Assembly: GCF_000764205.1 (NCBI RefSeq)
Contig: NZ_JQDZ01000112.1
Span: forward strand, 272,716 to 336,715
Direction: 5' to 3'
Length of the DNA stretch: 64,000 nt
From: Thalassotalea sp. ND16A
Lineage (GTDB): Bacteria; Pseudomonadota; Gammaproteobacteria; Enterobacterales; Alteromonadaceae
Below are positions 47,083 to 56,813 of the stretch, in pieces (positions within the stretch are counted from its first letter, which is position 1; each line of letters opens with the position of its first letter). A program made the position numbers and the translations under genes. A model generated the notes under the pieces. That model had not been told where the DNA came from and ran no database searches. It saw nothing but the letters and a program-made list of their open reading frames with translations.

Positions 47083-47652
47083 TTAATCGATGATGATTTT
47101 TTGCCAGTCATCATCTTCATTAATACGCACCGAACGCGCTTTTTTGCCCAAACCATTTTGTTGCGAACTGTCTTTAAAAGTATGTTCGACATTAATTTGG
47201 TTCACTTGCCCAGGCCACACATCTTGCAATGCCGCCATTTTGATATAGACCGCAGTTAACTGTTGTGGCTGTTTAATTTCCTGATAAACCCAGAAAAATT
47301 TGCCTTCCACTTCAAAACCTACGCTACCTAATGGCAACAACTGTTGTTTGTCATCAAGCAGGCGAAATTTGGATTGAATGTATTCGGCAAATTCAATTTG
47401 GGTTTGTTCACTAGCAATTAAGTCGGCATGTTTGTTAAACAGTTTTACTAAGGCATGCTCAGCATCGTGTAGATAAAAACGATGCGATACTTCAATATTG
47501 CCACTGTGATCATTGAACAATATCGTGCTGTAGGCTTCTTTTTGTTGATGAGCAACAGCGTTGCTACTCACCATTAAAGCCAAAATTAAGCAAAACTTGC
47601 TAGTGATTTGGGTGATTAACTGCTTCATCATTCTCTTCATCGTTGCCTTCAA
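47083..47652 (-). CDS. DUF6702 family protein
   Basis: 189 aa. A signal peptide (about residues 10-34, ending NAVAH) shows it is exported. The mature part HQQKEAYSTILFNDHSGNIEVSHRFYLHDAEHAL and the VYQEIKQPQQLTAVYIKM strand match the DUF6702 family, which commonly accompanies M1-type peptidase genes. It is second in the operon, 10 bp after the peptidase. Function unknown. Confidence 0.8.
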   Translation of the reverse strand: MKATMKRMMKQLITQITSKFCLILALMVSSNAVAHQQKEAYSTILFNDHSGNIEVSHRFYLHDAEHALVKLFNKHADLIASEQTQIEFAEYIQSKFRLLDDKQQLLPLGSVGFEVEGKFFWVYQEIKQPQQLTAVYIKMAALQDVWPGQVNQINVEHTFKDSSQQNGLGKKARSVRINEDDDWQKIIID

Positions 47653-47662
47653 TCGTTAGCTA

Positions 47663-50119
47663 TTACTTTTTATACACTTTAACTTCCGGCTCTTTCAGCT
47701 CGGTTTTGCTGTCGTGCATGATATCACGTGCTTCCATTTTCTCAGATTTCTCTTTCTTGAACGCTTCAATACGAGAATCAATGATTTTACGTGGATAATG
47801 GTTGTTGTGCACATCAACATCAGCGGTTTCCCAATGGGCGTCCACCTCAACCGATACCAAATCTTTGCCTTTTGGAGTGATGACCAGCTTACTTACCGCT
47901 TTCGGCGCTCGACGCCAGATTTCGGCAGGAATATGCATTGACTCGGAAGTACCATCAGCAAAGTGCAAATCTAATAAGATAGGCATTACCAGGCCACCTA
48001 GGTTAGAGAAATTTAACACGTAGTAGTTATCATCCTCGATCACCGCACGCTCAAACGCTTTACGCTCCCAAGGTTCTAACTTGTTCAGCATTTTCTTATA
48101 TTCGTTACGCTCTTTGTTAGTTACGGTCCAACGGTCGTTTTTATCATGAAAATCACTTACGTCCGGGTTCAATTCTAACCAGGTTTTCTGGCCAGCGGCT
48201 TTGTTGCGGTCAACATGGTAAGAACTAGGCTTTTCAAACTCTTCCTGACGACGACGATCTAGGTCGATATCTGGATTTTTAGTGTCTAAACGTAGTTTAT
48301 AAACGCTGTCGATTGAGATATCGACGTGATCGGTAGTGTAGAACCAACCATGCCAGAACCAGTCTAAATCAACCCCTGAGGCTTCTTCCATGGTACGGAA
48401 AAAATCTGACGGCGTAGGGCGTTTGTTTTTCCAGCGCACCGCGTATTCTTTAAAAGCAAAGTCGAATAATTCACGACCCATTATGACTTCGCGAAGAATG
48501 TTTAACGCGGCAGCCGGTTTAGTGTAAGCATTAGGGCCAAGTTTTAATACGCTATCAGATTGCGTCATTACCGGCACTTGTACGTCAGATTTCATGTAAG
48601 AGGTGATGTCTCGTGGTTCTACGCCCCATGGAATGGTCGGATCCCATTCACGACCCGCAATACCGTCTAGAAAGCTGTTTAAGCCTTCATCCATCCAGGT
48701 CCATTGACGTTCATCAGAGTTCACGATCATTGGAAAATAGTTATGGCCAACTTCATGAATCACCACACCAATTAAAAAGCGTTTTTCGGCAAGGGTATAA
48801 GTACGAGTATCGTCTTTATGCCATTTGGTACGTGGACCGTTAAAGCTGATCATTGGGTATTCCATACCGCCTACAGGGCCGTTTACACTAATGGCAACCG
48901 GGTATGGGTAATCAAAGGTGTAGCGAGAGTACACGTCCATGGTGTGGATAACCGATTCGGTCGAGTATTTTTTCCATAGATCGCCACCTTCTTTGGGAAA
49001 GTAAGACATTGCCATGACGAATTCTTGCTCATCGCCACCTTGCTCGAAACCTTTCGCATCCCACATAAACTTACGCGATGATGCCCAGGCAAAATCACGA
49101 ACGTTTTCGGCACTAAAGCGCCAGGTTTTGCTTTTGCTAGTAGCGGATTTTTCGTTTTCTAATGCTTCTTCCGCGGTTACCACAAATACTGGTCGCTTTG
49201 CTGTTTTTGCGGTTTCTAAACGCTTACGCTGTTCTTTGCTAAGTACTTTGCTGGCATTTTGCAATACCCCGGTTGAAGCGACAATGTGATCCGCCGGTAC
49301 TGTCATTTCTACGTCGTAATTACCAAATTCGAGAGTGAACTCTCCACGACCTAAAAATTCTTTGTTGTGCCAGGCTTCGTAATCGGAAAATGCGGCTAAG
49401 CGTGGGAACCACTGAGCCAGCAGGAAGATATCGTTACCGCCTTCGCGGGCATCATCGGGAAAGTGTTCGTAACCAGAACGTGCCGGTACGGCATTTTCTT
49501 CGAGAATATTAAAGGCAAATTCGATGTTAAAACTGGTTTCATCACCCGCGGCCAGCGCTTTGGGTAAATCGATGCGCGCCTGGCTGCCAACAATAGTGAC
49601 TTTTAACGGCTTACCGCGTTTATCGGTAACGTTGAAAACGTCATAGCCTACGGTATTATCGGCATAGTATTGCTGACGACGTAGTTCGCCCATGCTGATT
49701 TTCCCAGGGTTATCCGCTGATGGTTTGCCAGTAGAAGGACCACGGCGACCAATGCCACCAAAATCACCACTTAACTCTGAGATAGAGTCTTGCTTGAAAC
49801 GATTTTGTTCAAGTTGTAACCATAAATACTTTAACCGATACGGAGAGTTATTGTGATAAGTCACTTGTTGAGTAGCGCTTAAACGACGCTTTTCTTCATC
49901 AAGTTTTACCTGAATGCTGTAATCGACTTGCTGCTGCCAGTATTCTTTACCTGGTTCGCCAGCGGCGTTTCGGTAATCGTTTGGTGTTGGCAGAATTTCT
50001 TCTAATTGACGAAATTTATCTTCGAAATCACCTTTCGTCTGTTTCACTGCTGAAGCAGTGGCAGGGGTGGTTAACAATGCAGACAAAGATACTGCAATGA
50101 ACAAATTTTTTAAGCTCAT
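47663..50119 (-). CDS. M1 family zinc metallopeptidase
   Basis: 818 aa with signal peptide (1-22). The gluzincin motif HEVGHNYFP with the downstream zinc-ligand Glu in WMDEGLNSFLDG is complete, as is the GGMEYPM substrate-anchoring motif. It is longer than typical M1 peptidases, with a charged C-terminal extension. A secreted or periplasmic aminopeptidase, probably for peptide nutrition. First gene of the operon with DUF6702. The 272-bp upstream gap (50120-50391) shows only an AAAAGT-aat-ACTTTT hairpin. Confidence 0.9.
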   Translation of the reverse strand: MSLKNLFIAVSLSALLTTPATASAVKQTKGDFEDKFRQLEEILPTPNDYRNAAGEPGKEYWQQQVDYSIQVKLDEEKRRLSATQQVTYHNNSPYRLKYLWLQLEQNRFKQDSISELSGDFGGIGRRGPSTGKPSADNPGKISMGELRRQQYYADNTVGYDVFNVTDKRGKPLKVTIVGSQARIDLPKALAAGDETSFNIEFAFNILEENAVPARSGYEHFPDDAREGGNDIFLLAQWFPRLAAFSDYEAWHNKEFLGRGEFTLEFGNYDVEMTVPADHIVASTGVLQNASKVLSKEQRKRLETAKTAKRPVFVVTAEEALENEKSATSKSKTWRFSAENVRDFAWASSRKFMWDAKGFEQGGDEQEFVMAMSYFPKEGGDLWKKYSTESVIHTMDVYSRYTFDYPYPVAISVNGPVGGMEYPMISFNGPRTKWHKDDTRTYTLAEKRFLIGVVIHEVGHNYFPMIVNSDERQWTWMDEGLNSFLDGIAGREWDPTIPWGVEPRDITSYMKSDVQVPVMTQSDSVLKLGPNAYTKPAAALNILREVIMGRELFDFAFKEYAVRWKNKRPTPSDFFRTMEEASGVDLDWFWHGWFYTTDHVDISIDSVYKLRLDTKNPDIDLDRRRQEEFEKPSSYHVDRNKAAGQKTWLELNPDVSDFHDKNDRWTVTNKERNEYKKMLNKLEPWERKAFERAVIEDDNYYVLNFSNLGGLVMPILLDLHFADGTSESMHIPAEIWRRAPKAVSKLVITPKGKDLVSVEVDAHWETADVDVHNNHYPRKIIDSRIEAFKKEKSEKMEARDIMHDSKTELKEPEVKVYKK

Positions 50120-50391
50120 AGGGGTCCCAAAATATTCTGAATATGAGGTTACTCTGATATTTTCCTGAGGTGTACGACTCGCTAGGAAAATGTGTTGAGT
50201 ATCAAAAGTAATACTTTTTTTGCGCGCGTTATAGTAATGGCTGTGCTGGATGAGTCAACATCGATGGGGTGAAATGCAATAATATGCGATAAGTTGTAGT
50301 CTGGGGCAGTTGATTTTTTTGCTGTGTTATCTTGCAATCGCATTTATAATTGATGGTTCATTCAAAATATATTCAAAGTTGATGACATTTC

Positions 50392-51573
50392 ATGGCTGTA
50401 GTCACACAATATAAGCGTTTGGTCGCTACCGGCAATTTAACCACAGACCGCGCTCAATTAAATGCCTTGCAAGCACTTAATGAGTTAACTATAGCGCTAT
50501 GCCAGCAACATAAATCATCCGTTTTTCGATGGAAGAAAAGCTTTCATCGAAAATTTAACTTTGTCCACAAATTGCCTTTTCAAGCTGAAGTTAACCCCGC
50601 TAAAGGCATCTACTTATGGGGTAAAGTGGGCCGTGGCAAAACCATGATGATGGATTTATTTTTTACCAATCTTGCCATTGCCCGCAAACAGCGTATGCAT
50701 TTTCATCATTTTATCGAGCAGGTGCACATAAGTTTATTAAGCCATCAGGGCAAATCGGATCCTCTAAGGGTTATCGCCAAAGAATACGCAACTAAGGTTG
50801 ACGTACTTTGTTTCGACGAGTTCTTGGTCAGCGATATTGGCGATGCGATGTTGCTTTCGGGGTTGTTTGATGAACTGTTTAAACAAGGAGTGGTGTTAGT
50901 CACAACCTCTAATTGTAAACCGGAAGAATTATATAAAAATGGCTTACAACGGCAACGGTTTTTGCCAACCATTGCTCTGCTTAATCGATATTGCCAAATT
51001 ATCAGCGTTAATGGTGAAAAAGATCATCGCCAACATCAACAACAATATGCTCGTTATGTGTATCCTGTAGCAGAGCATCGCGGTTATATCGCTGAGAAAT
51101 TTATGCAATTCACCAATAAACCGCTAACCGCAGGAAATATTGAGATTAATGCCAGAACTTTGTCATATCTGGCCAGTGATAATGAGAGTAAAGTGATTGT
51201 GTTTAACTTTGCCAATTTGTGTAAAGGCGCCCGTAGCCAGCGTGATTATATGGCTCTGGCCAGGCAATTTTCGGTAGTGATGATCACCGATGTCCCGCAA
51301 TTTTCCGGCATTGATATTAGTCATGTTGCCTCAGGGGTAGAGGACGGTTATCAACGCCAACAAAACATCTTTGCCAACATGCAATCAACCGACGATGAAG
51401 CCCGGCGTTTTATTGCCTTAGTGGATGAATTTTACGATCAAAATATTGAAGTGTTTATTAGCAGTGAGGTGGATATTATCGATTTATATCAAGGCAAAAA
51501 ACTGGCGTTTGAATTTGCTCGCTGTGAGTCACGGTTAATGGAAATGCAAACCAAAGTGTTTAAAAATCGGTAA
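50392..51573 (+). CDS. zapE: Cell division protein ZapE (AFG1-like ATPase)
   Basis: 393 aa AFG1/ZapE ATPase. Walker A KGIYLWGKVGRGKTMMMDLF, Walker B LCFDEFLVSDIGDAMLL, sensor VVLVTTSNCKPEELYKNGLQRQRFLP and the closing SRLMEMQT. ZapE binds FtsZ in a nucleotide-dependent way and is needed for late division under some conditions. Length and motifs are normal. Stand-alone. Confidence 0.9.
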   Translation: MAVVTQYKRLVATGNLTTDRAQLNALQALNELTIALCQQHKSSVFRWKKSFHRKFNFVHKLPFQAEVNPAKGIYLWGKVGRGKTMMMDLFFTNLAIARKQRMHFHHFIEQVHISLLSHQGKSDPLRVIAKEYATKVDVLCFDEFLVSDIGDAMLLSGLFDELFKQGVVLVTTSNCKPEELYKNGLQRQRFLPTIALLNRYCQIISVNGEKDHRQHQQQYARYVYPVAEHRGYIAEKFMQFTNKPLTAGNIEINARTLSYLASDNESKVIVFNFANLCKGARSQRDYMALARQFSVVMITDVPQFSGIDISHVASGVEDGYQRQQNIFANMQSTDDEARRFIALVDEFYDQNIEVFISSEVDIIDLYQGKKLAFEFARCESRLMEMQTKVFKNR

Positions 51574-51696
51574 TACTGTGGCATTTGTTGGGCTTTAAAT
51601 GACTAAAATACATAACTTAACAAAGCAGTTCTTGCTTGCTAATTTCAGCTGTGTTCAGATAGCCAAGATCTTATAGCAAGTGGATTTATGCTAGCT

Positions 51697-51718
51697 TGTT
51701 ATTCGCATTGGCATAACA
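51697..51718. promoter_or_regulatory. Dyad upstream of the ABC/FtsX/DUF3299 operon
   Basis: TGTTAT-N10-ATAACA, a perfect dyad 44 bp before the ATG. The half-sites match those of Zur boxes, but the spacing is seven bases too wide for a canonical one, so the regulator is uncertain. Confidence 0.35.
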
Positions 51719-51761
51719 TTAGCACTAATTAAAGTTTATATTCTCCTGAGGCAATGACTCC

Positions 51762-52514
51762 ATGTCGGCAATTATCGATATTAAGCAGTTAAAATATTCA
51801 TGGTCAGAAAATTCTGATTTTGAATTTCATATTGATGATTTTAATGTTCACAAAGGTGAAAGACTGTTTTTGCGTGGCCCTAGCGGCAGTGGCAAAACTA
51901 CCTTGTTAAGTTTACTTTGCGGAATAATTTCAGCGGACTCTGGCAGCCTTAATATTCTTGGCGAAAACCTGACAACGATGAAAGCTGGCAAGCGTGATCA
52001 ATTTCGTGCCGATCATATTGGTGTAATTTTTCAGATGTTTAATTTAATTCCCTACCTTACTACCATTGAAAACGTGGTGTTATCTTGCCATTTTTCAACA
52101 TTGCGCAAACAACGGGCGTTAACAAATTCGGCAACGCTAGAAACAGAGGCGATTCGTTTGTTAGCACACCTGGATATGAGCGATGAAAATTTATTGCATA
52201 AGCGTGTAAATGAATTAAGCATAGGGCAACAACAACGAGTGGCTGCCGCGCGCGCATTGATGGGCGCCCCGGAAATAATTGTTGCCGATGAACCGACATC
52301 ATCTTTGGATGCCGACCGTTGTCACTCGTTCTTGGAATTACTATTTAAAGAATGTGAAGCAGCAGGTTCCACGTTAATTTTTGTCAGTCATGATCTACGC
52401 TTAAAAGTTGAATTTGAACGCAGTGTGTTGCTCAACCGACAAAGCTATGACAACAGCAATGACAAGAATAACGGCAAAGCTGTTGTCTCGCTCTTTGCTG
52501 AGGGAGGTGCATAA
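51762..52514 (+). CDS. ABC transporter ATP-binding protein (MacB/LolD type)
   Basis: 250 aa. Walker A RGPSGSGKTT, Q-loop VIFQMFNLIPYLT, signature LSIGQQQRVAAARAL, Walker B IIVADEPTSSLD. It belongs to the LolCDE/MacB group that partners with FtsX-like permeases. First gene of a three-gene operon; the permease ATG overlaps its stop by one base. A similar gene set in Pseudomonas aeruginosa (PA4064-PA4066) is zinc-related, which suggests but does not prove metal handling here. Confidence 0.85.
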   Translation: MSAIIDIKQLKYSWSENSDFEFHIDDFNVHKGERLFLRGPSGSGKTTLLSLLCGIISADSGSLNILGENLTTMKAGKRDQFRADHIGVIFQMFNLIPYLTTIENVVLSCHFSTLRKQRALTNSATLETEAIRLLAHLDMSDENLLHKRVNELSIGQQQRVAAARALMGAPEIIVADEPTSSLDADRCHSFLELLFKECEAAGSTLIFVSHDLRLKVEFERSVLLNRQSYDNSNDKNNGKAVVSLFAEGGA

Positions 52515-53809
52515 TGGCGATTGCAAATTTGGCGTTAAAAAGCTTTCGCAATAGGAAGTTAACGGTACTGTTAACCATTTTTTCTATTGCTTTAAGTGTT
52601 GCGTTACTGCTTGTCATTGAAAAGATTCGGGTGCAAGCGAAAGACAGCTTTACCAATACCATTTCCGGTACCGATTTAATTGTTGGTGGCAGAACCAGCT
52701 CGGTGAATTTATTATTATCATCGGTATTTCAAATGGGCACTGCCACAAATGGCATTAGCTATGAGTCTTATGAAGAAATTATTAACCACCCGTCGGTGAA
52801 ATTTTCGATTCCATTTGCATTAGGGGACTCCCATCAAGGCTACCGGGTGTTGGGCACAACAGCAGATTTCTATCAACACTATAAATATGGCAGTAAGCAA
52901 TCACTAACCGTGAGCTCAGGCACTTGGTTTCATGGTGATGTTGATGTTGTGATCGGTGATGAAATTGCCAACAAGCTGGCGTATAAAATAGGCGATGAAA
53001 TTATCATATCTCATGGCGGAAATGACAGTTACATTCATCACGATAAGCAGCCATTTAAAGTTTCGGGTATCTTAGCCCCAACGGCAACCCCTATCGATAG
53101 AACCGTATTTGTCTCGTTAGCTGGGGTTGATCAATTGCATGCCGCGCAAAAAAGTATCGCGGTAGGCCATGATCCATTTTTGACGTTAGATTTGTCCAGC
53201 CTGAAAAAATCGGTTACGGCAATCTTTGATGAGCATCAGGACCATCACCATAGCACCGAAACCATTACTGGTTTTTACCTTGGCTTGCAGCAGCGTCCAC
53301 AAGCGTTAACTATGATGCAGCGGGTCAATAACTTTGCAGACGAGCCATTAATGGCGATAATGCCGGGGGTGGCGTTACTTGAGTTATGGTCAGTATTAGC
53401 TATTGTCGAGAAAACTTTATTAGCCGTGTCGTTGATGGTCGTGGTGATTTCACTGGCGACCATGCTGATTATTCTATTAACCAGTTTAAATCAGCGTCGC
53501 CGGGAAATGGCCATTCTTCGGGCCATTGGCGCCAGACCCAATCATATCTTTGGTTTAATGATGGGCGAGGCAATGGCGATTATCATTTCCGGGTTAGTGC
53601 TAGGCAGTGCATGTTTATACGCCGTTTTATTTGCCGTTAAGCCTTTTATTCTCAACGGCTTTGGTATTTACTTAGAGTTAAGTTTACCCACGGCCGAAGA
53701 ATGGACGTTACTGGCATTGGTTGGCACCGCGGGCTTAGTCATTAGTTTATTTCCGAGCATGCAAATTTATCGTTACGCCTTATCTGATGGCATGTCGATC
53801 CGCAGTTAA
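52514..53809 (+). CDS. FtsX-like ABC permease
   Basis: 431 aa. One N-terminal TM helix (about 15-34), a large periplasmic MacB-like domain (35-280) with a His-rich DEHQDHHHSTE patch near its end (about 238-248), then three TM helices ending in YALSDGMSIRS. The His cluster could bind metal. It pairs with the preceding ATPase. MacB-type systems move substrates in the periplasm or between membrane leaflets rather than across by a channel. Confidence 0.85.
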   Translation: MAIANLALKSFRNRKLTVLLTIFSIALSVALLLVIEKIRVQAKDSFTNTISGTDLIVGGRTSSVNLLLSSVFQMGTATNGISYESYEEIINHPSVKFSIPFALGDSHQGYRVLGTTADFYQHYKYGSKQSLTVSSGTWFHGDVDVVIGDEIANKLAYKIGDEIIISHGGNDSYIHHDKQPFKVSGILAPTATPIDRTVFVSLAGVDQLHAAQKSIAVGHDPFLTLDLSSLKKSVTAIFDEHQDHHHSTETITGFYLGLQQRPQALTMMQRVNNFADEPLMAIMPGVALLELWSVLAIVEKTLLAVSLMVVVISLATMLIILLTSLNQRRREMAILRAIGARPNHIFGLMMGEAMAIIISGLVLGSACLYAVLFAVKPFILNGFGIYLELSLPTAEEWTLLALVGTAGLVISLFPSMQIYRYALSDGMSIRS

Positions 53810-53828
53810 ATACAAACAGGTAGTTTAG

Positions 53829-54524
53829 ATGAAAAAATTAGTCGCATTATTTTCCTTAACCAGTATTTTATTAGTAAGTGCTTTCTGGTCTGCCAGCTCA
53901 TATGCGAAAGTGGTCAAAAAGATCTCTTGGGAGACCCTTAACGAACACGTGCAGACCGTTGAAATTGCCAATCCATTTGAAAGTATGAACATTGATCAAA
54001 TTCGTAGACTGCAACAGGTCGCCATCATTAACGATATTGTCGCCAGTGGTCAGCCGCTGGATGCTGAGTCGGAAAAGCTAGGTGCACAAGCGCGTAAAGA
54101 ATTGGAAGCTGATGGGATAAACATTGAGGAATTATTTAAAGTCCGAGAACAGATCATTAGCCAGAGAAAGCAGGAATTTCAATCAACAAATCCGCTGTTA
54201 GACAATGCCAGTATTGAAATGTCAGGCTTTTTATTGCCGCTTGAATTTGAAGGCAAAAAGGTAAAGGAATTTCTCTTAGTGCCGTATGTTGGCGCTTGTA
54301 TTCATGAGCCACCACCGGCGGCAAACCAAATTGTGTACGCAAAATTGGCAACGCCAGTGGCACCGCCATCCTTGAATATGTTTACTGCGGTAACGGTTAA
54401 AGGGGTAATGACGAGCAAACTCGATGCACCGGAATTAAACCTGGTAGATGGTGCCAAAGAAATCCCCACCAGTTATACTTTAAACGTTGATGGTATTGAG
54501 TTTATCGACACTACAGAACACTAA
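53829..54524 (+). CDS. DUF3299 domain protein, exported
   Basis: 231 aa with a signal peptide (about 1-27, ending SYAK). The DUF3299 core is recognisable: DNASIEMSGFLLPLEFEGKKVKEFLLVPYVGACIHEPPPAANQIVYAK, with the conserved Cys-Ile-His-x-Pro-Pro-Pro motif that could ligate metal. It is encoded 20 bp after the permease. In the Pseudomonas operon with the same order, the DUF2796 gene also present there is missing here. Confidence 0.82.
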   Translation: MKKLVALFSLTSILLVSAFWSASSYAKVVKKISWETLNEHVQTVEIANPFESMNIDQIRRLQQVAIINDIVASGQPLDAESEKLGAQARKELEADGINIEELFKVREQIISQRKQEFQSTNPLLDNASIEMSGFLLPLEFEGKKVKEFLLVPYVGACIHEPPPAANQIVYAKLATPVAPPSLNMFTAVTVKGVMTSKLDAPELNLVDGAKEIPTSYTLNVDGIEFIDTTEH

Positions 54525-54572
54525 AACTATTGAGTTAAAAGTTAAAAGTTAAAATAAAAATAAGTGTAAACA

Positions 54573-55079
54573 ATGAAACCAATTACCACCAACAATCTTG
54601 TTATTAGACAAATTAGCAATCATGATGCTAAGTTTATTTTGCAATTGCTAAACCAAAACAGCTTTATTGAAAATATTGGTGATAAGCAGGTTCGAACCAT
54701 CAATGATGCGCTGCATTACATCAAAACCGGACCTCAGCAGATGTATCAGGATTATGGTTTTGCTTTGCATATTGTTTGTCTAAAAGATTCACAACAAGCC
54801 ATCGGCATATGTGGTTTATTACAAAGAGAAACTTTGCCAGAACCGGATATCGGTTTTGCATTTTTAGATGGGTTTTCAGGGAAAGGTTTTGGTTTTGAAT
54901 CGGCGCAAGCGATTTTAAATTATGAAGTTAACGATAAAAAATTGGCGAAAGTATTAGCGATTACGGCATTGGACAACCCTTCATCAAAAGCGTTATTAAT
55001 TAAGCTGGGTTTCGTTTTCGATAAAACCATCACCCTTGCTGGCATGAGTGAAGAAAGCAATCTGTATGTTTTAGAGTAA
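54573..55079 (+). CDS. GNAT family N-acetyltransferase (RimJ/RimL type)
   Basis: 168 aa, RimJ-like GNAT. It opens TTNNLVIRQISNHDAKFILQLLNQ, has the acetyl-CoA loop FLDGFSGKGFGFESAQAIL and ends VLAITALDNPSSKALLIKLGF, all typical of the RimL subgroup. Acceptor unknown. Its last codons overlap the end of the convergent DUF1461-like gene by nine bases. Confidence 0.85.
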   Translation: MKPITTNNLVIRQISNHDAKFILQLLNQNSFIENIGDKQVRTINDALHYIKTGPQQMYQDYGFALHIVCLKDSQQAIGICGLLQRETLPEPDIGFAFLDGFSGKGFGFESAQAILNYEVNDKKLAKVLAITALDNPSSKALLIKLGFVFDKTITLAGMSEESNLYVLE

Positions 55080-55790
55080 GGACTTATTGATTTTGGCAAT
55101 GTAGTAATATAGCGGTATGCACATAGCAAGTGCCACAACGGTTAAGTTTATGGCAATAGCCGCGAATAAATCTGGCGCTTTCATAAACGTACTCATTAAC
55201 GATTCCTGGTAATAAAAGAACCATTGATGATTATCCGGAAAAACTACGGTGTGTAAGTAATAGAATATTTTTTTGAAGCCAAAAACACTAAAACTAAGCA
55301 GCAGTGCTGATAACGAAACCACTGAGGCGTGTATTTTTAACTTTCTCTCTGGCATTAACAGTTTTTTTGACCGATAGCACAACAAAAGTGTTGTTAGCGG
55401 GATAAGATTAATTAACCAAAGCCAGCGTAATTTATCGACTAAATTGCTGACATCTTGTAAATGTACTACCTCACTATGAGTAAACAGCGTTTTACTTGCA
55501 GCACCAAGGTGATACTCCATTTCTGCCAGCCCTTCGCCATGATTATTAATGGCAACGACCACATCGCTAAACAGCTGCTGGTGTTGGCCAGCATCGGTGT
55601 TGACGAAGTCTTGTTTTTGATATTTATTCTGCGGCGCGTATTTATCAATATGGCTGCTGATATCGAGCACTTGATACCAAAATGGATAGGTAAAATTAAC
55701 GCTTTTATTCACTTGCCAGGATAACCCCAAGCTAAACAGTAATAACGACAGGCAGAACATAAACCAAAGTAGCGGAGCAAGTAATTTCAC
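55071..55790 (-). CDS. DUF1461-like integral membrane protein (Lit-like)
   Basis: 239 aa with TM helices at about 5-28, 120-137, 150-168 and 208-231 and an extracytoplasmic region between the first two. It has two pieces typical of the DUF1461/TIGR01906 family, FTHSEVVHLQDVSNLV and FYYLHTVVFPDNHQWFFYYQESL, with the conserved His in each. Members of that family in Gram-positives (Lit) rearrange lipoprotein acyl chains; whether this one does is unknown. Assigned from motif pattern only. Confidence 0.6.
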   Translation of the reverse strand: MKLLAPLLWFMFCLSLLLFSLGLSWQVNKSVNFTYPFWYQVLDISSHIDKYAPQNKYQKQDFVNTDAGQHQQLFSDVVVAINNHGEGLAEMEYHLGAASKTLFTHSEVVHLQDVSNLVDKLRWLWLINLIPLTTLLLCYRSKKLLMPERKLKIHASVVSLSALLLSFSVFGFKKIFYYLHTVVFPDNHQWFFYYQESLMSTFMKAPDLFAAIAINLTVVALAMCIPLYYYIAKINKSLL

Positions 55791-55889
55791 AATAATAATT
55801 TTCTGTTTTATAGAGTTTTAATCTAACGAAGAGGCGATGAATACCATATAATCAACTCTACCATACTCTCTTGAGCGATAAAGTTTTAA

Positions 55890-56780
55890 ATGAAAAACAA
55901 GCAGTTGAACCAGCAAAAAGTACTCATTGATAATGAATTTGGTGTCATTAAAAAAGTGAATGTCAATAAAGACATTGAAATTATCAGCATCGAACACCGA
56001 CACTGCAAAGCAAAACTTTGTTTACATGGTGGTCATGTTTTAAGTTGGCAGCCGCAAGGTCATGAGGAGGTTTTTTGGTTAAGCAATGATACTGCTTATC
56101 AAATTGGCACGGCTATTCGGGGCGGTATCCCCCTTTGTTGGCCCTGGTTTGGCAGCTTTAAACAGGCAGCAAATCATGGTTTTGCTCGCACCAGTGTCTG
56201 GCAAGTAGAACAACTGCAGATGACTGCCGCAGGAGTACGCATCGAGTTGCTCTTATCTGGCTCTGAATACGCTGCAGATTGGCCCTATGCTTTTACTGTT
56301 AAACAAATTATCACTTTTGCCGATACTTTTTCTCAGCAATTAACTGTCAGCAATGATGGCAAAAGTGCGTTTCAATTTACCGATGCCTTGCACAGTTATT
56401 TCAACGTAAGCAGTCCCGAAAATGTTGCCATACCTGATTTAAGCGAAAGCATCTTTGACGATAAAATCAACCAGTTATCACACTGTAATGGGGTTGATAT
56501 TTTAGATTGTGTTGGCCCAATCGACCGGATTTATCATAATGATTCATCGATGACGATTGTTGATAACGGAGCAAAAAGAGCGATAGAGATTAGCAAAACT
56601 AACTCAGCTCAATGGGTACTGTGGAATCCTGGAGTTGAGATTGCTAACAATATGGCTGATATCCATCCGCAAGGCGAACAGGAATTTGTTTGTTTAGAAG
56701 CCGCTAATACCAACTGGATTAATCTACCTGCGGGCGAAACCACGGTGCTTAGTCAGCAAATTCGGCTTCATAAATTGTAA
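55890..56780 (+). CDS. yeaD: D-hexose-6-phosphate mutarotase (YeaD family)
   Basis: 296 aa aldose-epimerase-like beta-sandwich. The family landmarks are LCLHGGHVLSWQPQG, VFWLSNDTAYQIGTAIRGGIPLCWPWFG, NHGFARTSVW (catalytic-site His) and DALHSYFNV; the Glu near VCLEAANTNW completes the site. It interconverts alpha and beta anomers of glucose-6-phosphate. Monocistronic. Confidence 0.9.
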   Translation: MKNKQLNQQKVLIDNEFGVIKKVNVNKDIEIISIEHRHCKAKLCLHGGHVLSWQPQGHEEVFWLSNDTAYQIGTAIRGGIPLCWPWFGSFKQAANHGFARTSVWQVEQLQMTAAGVRIELLLSGSEYAADWPYAFTVKQIITFADTFSQQLTVSNDGKSAFQFTDALHSYFNVSSPENVAIPDLSESIFDDKINQLSHCNGVDILDCVGPIDRIYHNDSSMTIVDNGAKRAIEISKTNSAQWVLWNPGVEIANNMADIHPQGEQEFVCLEAANTNWINLPAGETTVLSQQIRLHKL

Positions 56781-56813
56781 TTGGCCGATAAACCCGAGCC
56801 AAGCACTGAAGAG

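Noticed and set aside
51697..51718. Canonical Zur box
   Set aside because: Half-sites fit, but the gap is ten bases instead of three; listed only as a dyad of unknown regulator.
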